Assembly: GCA_024138025.1 (NCBI GenBank)
Contig: JAMXBD010002750.1
Span: 102,102 to 166,101, forward strand
Length of the DNA: 64,000 bases
Direction: 5' to 3'
Source of the DNA: Combretum micranthum
Taxonomy: Eukaryota; Streptophyta; Magnoliopsida; Myrtales; Combretaceae
Part shown: in pieces, positions 59,700 to 64,000 of the stretch
Position numbering within the stretch: position 1 is the first letter of the stretch
How the letters are laid out: the number at the start of each line of letters is the position of its first letter
Translations under genes and position numbers: made by a program
Notes under the pieces: generated by a model
What the model saw: the letters and a program-made list of their open reading frames with translations, nothing else
The model's database searches: none
Told to the model about the DNA's origin: nothing

Positions 59700-61721
59700 C
59701 ATATTTTTCTCTCTCTCTCTCTTCATTTCTTCTTGTTTCAAATTGTGTAAAAGAGAAAACCCTCTCATTCTTTCCCTTTTGTGCCGTGAACCTTGCCCCC
59801 TCCCCCTCACACATTTCAACTCATTTTCTTCTCTTTTTCTCCTTCAAGACTCCTTTGGTATGTATATTTAGGCTTTGTTCATCCCAAATCTTGTAATGGC
59901 AAGATCATTCTTGTGTGTTTTCTCGTTTAAATCCCAATGAGCGTGAGCAAGGGACATGAAAACACTACTACAAGAATCTCAAGCCATCACAAGAAGTGGA
60001 TCTAGTCTTTGAATGAGTTTTGTTTGAAATATCAACTTGTTCATGCATGTAAAGTAGAGATCTTGCATATATATTGTTGTTCATGCCATGAGATCCATGA
60101 TTCATGCATTATATATAGTAGATCTAAAGTTTAGACATCCACATCTCATGTACATGCATGATCATAGGTTTATTTTGTCTTCCATGCATTGATGATCATA
60201 AAAATATAGCCTTGTTCATGTATAGAGGTGTTAGATAGTAGATCTCTACATATAGGAAGCAAGAACATTGAAAAAGGAAAGGTTTTGTTGAATATGCAAT
60301 GTTGGAAATTCGGATGAAAGGGAAACCCTACTTTAAAGACCACCAAAATCACTTTTGAACTCATATTTCATATGAAAAATGAAGGGTATGTGTAGTAGAT
60401 ATCTTGAAAGAATGATTTTCATAAGTTTAGATGAGTTTAGGCATGATAGGAATGTAAAACAAGTGGTGGAGTTAGAATGAAAAATATTGGAATGTTGATC
60501 AATAGTTAAAATTCGTAACTTAGGTTCATGCCTACAAGAACACTTGGTATTTAAGTCTAAATTGGATGTTTTATAAGTTAAATGAAGTCCTTAGATGAAT
60601 ATATATATTGGAGCTTCAATTTTTAATGCATTAGACAAGTTTTCCTTAAGAAAAATGCAAGAAAATGAAATTTGGAAAATTCGGATTTTTACAAAAAGCT
60701 TGTTTAAAGACATGTTTACCAAATGAAAAATGGGAATTTTTATGCATGAATGAAGGCCATGATTAATATGGACTCTGAGAACTTATTTTTAGTTAGATAA
60801 CAAGTGGATTACAAGATTAAAAGTCAAAGAAACCCTAAGGAGTATAAAGTGGAAGAATAGCTTCTTGGAAATAACCTTCATGAAATTTTCCAACACTTAG
60901 GAGTTCATAAGAGTTTATTATCACAAAATCATCATGACCATGCATATATTGAGTCCATTACATGGCATTCATGTTAGTAATTCATTCCTATACCATTCAT
61001 GCATGAATCATCAACTAGGAACATTTCTTATCAAAAGCAAAACAAATTGTCGGGATTGGAGAAAGTGTGGAACAGATCTGATCCTACTGTTCCATGGCTT
61101 TAATATTTTCAAAACTTGGATTTAATATTAGAAATAGATAGATCTTTCGAAGTAGATAGAGATCGATATAAAATTTACGAAATTCCGAGTTAAAATGACC
61201 AAGTTATGGCCGTTTTAAGTCGGAACTTCCGCAAATAGCGAGTGATCCGAATTCATCTAGTTTAGATGTATAGTTTGATTTGGTTACATAATGAGAATCT
61301 CATTAGGATTATTCTTGCTTGGTAGGTGATCCGAGCAGGACGACCCTACCTCCCGACTACTACTATTAGAAAGACCGGCGTCCAATGGCCGAGTGAGTTT
61401 TACTTCCACTCTCAATTAATGAATGTGATTGTAATGTAGTGGCACTAGTGGTATAGGTAAAGATAAAAGGAAATTGTATATGCATGATGGGGTATATGGG
61501 ATTATATATGTTGCCTACTGTTGATATGTGAAATGGACTAAGGAATATCGAAACCGGGTGTTAAACTATTGATTGACTAGCTAGTGACTTATGATGAATG
61601 TCTGCGAATACTTGTTGGTCACCTAAAGAATTGAATTAGGAATATTCGACTTCAATTGTAAATTGAATTCATTCATATCACGATGGGGTTGGAGCATTCA
61701 CATTGGTTGGTTTTTCATGAC

Positions 61722-61814
61722 CCATAAAACGAATATGTTGGTTAATCGTGATCCATAAAACGAATTTGTTGGTTAATCGTGATCCATAAAACGAAATATT
61801 GTTAGTTGACCATG
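61722..61814 (+). repeat. 31-bp tandem repeat, three units
   Basis: CCATAAAACGAAT units start at 61722, 61753 and 61784, separated by TTGGTTAATCGTGAT text. It is shared with the sibling LTR at about 52945. Confidence 0.8.
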
Positions 61815-62440
61815 AGCTTAAACGGCGTCGTACCACAAGATTCGTTAATCTGCTAACCCGGGATGGAGGGCGCAAGTCCATCCACATATGATTTCCGGTT
61901 GGTCATATGTTTGTTGATCACATTTGTTTGATGCATCCACTTGCTTGAATAATCACTTGTTTGAATGATTTGTATTTAATTGTGTTATGGAAGTTATTAC
62001 TCACTAAGCTAGTTAGCTTATGCCCCCATAGTTTTTATCTATTGCAGCACAAGTTTATATGGCTTAGGCTGAGGCAAGCCACAGCACAGGTACCGGAGAT
62101 AGGAGTTTCCCGTAGAAGTTTAATCCATTTCTTTTTGTATAAACTTCCATTGGAAACTAAGGACTCTGGATGACTGTAATGGACTTGTTATTATTTTGCG
62201 AGGGAATGCCCCTTAGATTTTGTGAACTATAATGATGCGTTTTGATTTATTATCTATGGCTAATGAATGCCACATTAAACTATTTAACTCCATTTGTTGA
62301 AGTATTCTATTTAGTCATAAAGGAACGCTTTACATCTACTTAAGACTCCCAAAGAGCTCGGGTAGGGAACTCGAGAGTCTTATTTAGTATGTGGTGGGCT
62401 ATTACGTTTAGGATACCCTGCGGGGCGTGACAGTTTAAGT

Positions 62441-62452
62441 TGGTATCGGAGC
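62441..62452 (+). promoter_or_regulatory. Primer binding site, initiator-Met tRNA type
   Basis: TGGTATCGGAGC, one base off the common TGGTATCAGAGC, eight nt after the LTR end. Confidence 0.8.
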
Positions 62453-62587
62453 ACTAGGTTATAAAGCAAGACAATAGGATTAAAAGAAACCGGACTTAGA
62501 AATCTAACTAATAGGTTAAATGGAGTTAAAAACGATTTCTTGCTAAGTCTGATTAGGAGTATTGTATTATTGTAGGTCTCCTTAGGT

Positions 62588-62764
62588 GAGACCAGGGAGC
62601 GGGCCAGGAACTTTACAAAGAGAAACGATGAGACGATGGTGGAATATAGGTTGAGGTTAAGAGAGTTGTGTGAAGATTTTGCCTTAGCCAGACATCCCCG
62701 GACTATAGGGGAAATGTACAAATTGTGGAAGGATGGATTGAGATATACAGATGGGCTGCGGTAA
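62588..62764 (+). pseudogene. Gag-like remnant of the right-edge element
   Basis: ETRERARNFTKRNDETMVEY, then LRELCEDF and a MYKLWKDGL stretch, ending in TAA at 62762-62764. Spacing of EY, L, F and GL resembles the gag core (EY...F..L......F..GL), but similarity is weak and no knuckle follows in view. The longer minus-strand frame 62380-62859 over the same bases runs into the LTR and is a shadow. Confidence 0.4.
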
Positions 62765-63039
62765 TGGATTCGATTGAGGAATGATCCCATGGAAGAGAGA
62801 GCTGGACAAAATTGGAGACATTTATACTCTAGAGAGGATCTTTGGGGGGCATGAGCCATGACTAGAGAAGCTACATTTATTTTGAAGGGTGGAGGAAATC
62901 AAACCCTAGATTTTAGAGTATGGATTCCCATAGGGCCTTTATATGTGTATGCCATGATAATTTGTATGATCACCCTGACTGGAATTTAGCAGATGCATGG
63001 AAATCATATCACTTGGCATGCGATTTACTTAGATATTCT

Positions 63040-63672
63040 CCCACCCCGAGTGATAGCTCCACCTCCAACTATTGATAGGCATGCAATTGAATGGGGCGCC
63101 TGTGATTGGAGAGGATGAAGAAGAAGAAGAGGAGGAGGACCCTGAGGAGGATCCTAACTGGGAAGAAAATGTAGTTCCTAGAACCCCTACCCCACCTGAC
63201 GAGTCGGAAGCTGAAGTGAATCCGGAACCAACCCGATTGTATGGGATTTTAATGGGAGCTGGAGATACCTGATAGTGGTAGGGTGGAACCCGAGTTTGAC
63301 CCCTTGATGTGGAGGATGTTTATGTAGAAGGTGAAAATCCCCCTGTACTTGATATGTAGTAGCTGAGCCTGTAGCCCCCGAGCCTATGGATAGAAGGCAT
63401 GGGTGGAGAGCCAGTGAGAGAGAATGAGATAATAGAGACTCAGGTGAGTGAGCAAGAGGTTAGAGGTAAGGAGAACGATGTAAGCCCGAGGAAGGGCAAG
63501 GTACGAGGAAGAGGAAGAAAGTGAAGACCCAGAGCCCTTAGTCCGACCTGCTAGGAAACGGAGGATGACTACGAGGGAGTACCTTAGTTTGTTCATCCGA
63601 CGGGACGACGGTGGTTCTACCAGCAGGAGACGACCTCCTAGCTCGACCCCCGATGACTCTAGTGATGAGTAG
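63040..63672 (+). pseudogene. Unrecognised acidic-then-basic frame, broken
   Basis: From 63072: MQLNGAPVIGEDEEEEEEED, PEEDPNWEENVVPRTPTPPD and on to a stop near 63272. After stops and frame changes, a second piece from about 63535 reads PLVRPARKRRMTTREYLSLF and a Ser/Arg-rich end closing in DDSSDE and TAG at 63670-63672. It is strongly acidic first, then basic. I recognise no domain. It lies where gag or pol would be in an autonomous element, so this may be a non-autonomous element with its own extra frame. 63673-64000 looks like untranslated sequence. Confidence 0.4.
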
Positions 63673-64000
63673 AGATCGGGATGTTAGCTAACCATGAAGT
63701 CCAAGAGGAGTCCTGATTTTCTTATTTGTAGTAGGCAATGCGGGATGCCAATTTGCCTTAGGATTTCAGGATAGTTAGTACTTTATTGTTTCTTTTCCCT
63801 GTATTTAGTCATGTTTTCGGAAATAGAAAATTGTTAGAATCGGAATTGGAACTTAGCTAGCCAAATTTTGGGAACAAAATCTTGATGTAATATTTGTATG
63901 GCTCTTAAAGTAATGAAAAGATCGTGTTTATTTCAAAGGAAAGAGTTGAGAAAGGATGCATGATAGTCACAATACATAAAGAACATTAACCGCATATAAA

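Larger units (their letters stand above)
58998..62432 (+). mobile_element. 5' LTR (family A), 3435 bp, of an element leaving the window
   Basis: Runs from TGTAAACCCC at 58998 to GGGGCGTGACA at 62432, directly followed by a primer binding site, so it is a 5' LTR rather than a solo one. It is closely similar to 50236-53649. GGCCGGCGCC is at 59594-59603, TATATAAA at 59692-59699, and C6-A-C7-A-C5 at 59602-59621. Left flank GCTGT (58993-58997) should reappear after the 3' LTR outside the window. Confidence 0.9.

Noticed and set aside
62380..62859. 159-codon minus-strand frame
   Set aside because: Spans the LTR end, primer binding site and gag-like stretch on the opposite strand; a shadow frame.
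1..64000. tRNA, rRNA or other structured RNA genes
   Set aside because: No cloverleaf, A/B box pair or rRNA motif caught my eye; only the 3'-CCA-complementary primer binding sites were seen. A tRNAscan or Rfam search would settle it.

Overview
This window reads as plant nuclear DNA, probably from a eudicot. It is very AT-rich and dense in long-terminal-repeat (LTR) retrotransposons of the Ty3/gypsy type: chromovirus, Tat-type and long-LTR Tekay/Del-like. It also holds one copia-type LTR and one MITE. I found no convincing host protein-coding gene, tRNA, rRNA or CRISPR array. Nearly every short open frame is a chance frame inside an LTR or a fragment of a dead element. Species cannot be decided from what I see.

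Left part (1-26090). A minus-strand LTR truncated by the window edge (1-1927) abuts the 3' end of a plus-strand LTR (1928-2265). A four-level nest follows. An old LTR-like host ends at 23038. It holds a plus-strand solo LTR (2975-16438, target duplication GTGGT). That LTR is split by a minus-strand LTR (7669-16430), which is split by a plus-strand solo LTR (9921-14443, target duplication TTAAG). The same old host also received the only nearly whole element here, a 5.5 kb chromovirus (16862-22328, target duplication AAATG). It has both LTRs, a broken gag, and protease, reverse transcriptase, RNase H and integrase frames, the integrase ending in a chromodomain-like tail. 23039-25739 is another old LTR-like stretch.

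Middle part (26091-43785). This is a decayed Tat-lineage element: 5' LTR from 26091, then protease, reverse transcriptase, RNase H, a second (archaeal-type) RNase H and integrase remnants, a polypurine tract, and a 3' LTR from 42227. It is interrupted by a copia-type solo LTR (28432-30085, target duplication GAAAT), by a 612 bp Tourist-like MITE inside the reverse transcriptase (33131-33742, target duplication TTA), and by a 5.4 kb minus-strand solo LTR (36591-41963, target duplication AGCTT/AGCTC). That LTR is the sibling of the one at 2975.

Right part (43786-64000). A minus-strand Tekay-like element interrupts the Tat 3' LTR. Its own 3' LTR is 43786-47969, followed by a polypurine tract, reverse-transcriptase remnants and a gag with three zinc knuckles. 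This gag was hit three times by plus-strand long LTRs: solo LTR 50236-53649 (ACATC), solo LTR 53927-58749 (AGGCA), and LTR 58998-62432. The last is the 5' LTR of an element that runs off the right edge. Its Met-tRNA-type primer binding site is at 62441. Its visible interior has a short gag-like stretch, then a broken acidic frame I do not recognise.

No metabolic or regulatory pathway is encoded. What the parts share is retrotransposon biology: LTRs carry promoter and end signals, gag packages RNA, pol copies and integrates, and recombination between LTRs leaves solo LTRs. The less ordinary signals are non-coding and shared by otherwise diverged long LTRs: a GCCGGCGCC-type block at a fixed distance from the TATA box, a conserved ~40-nt core, intron-like GT...AG borders and G-quadruplex-prone runs.
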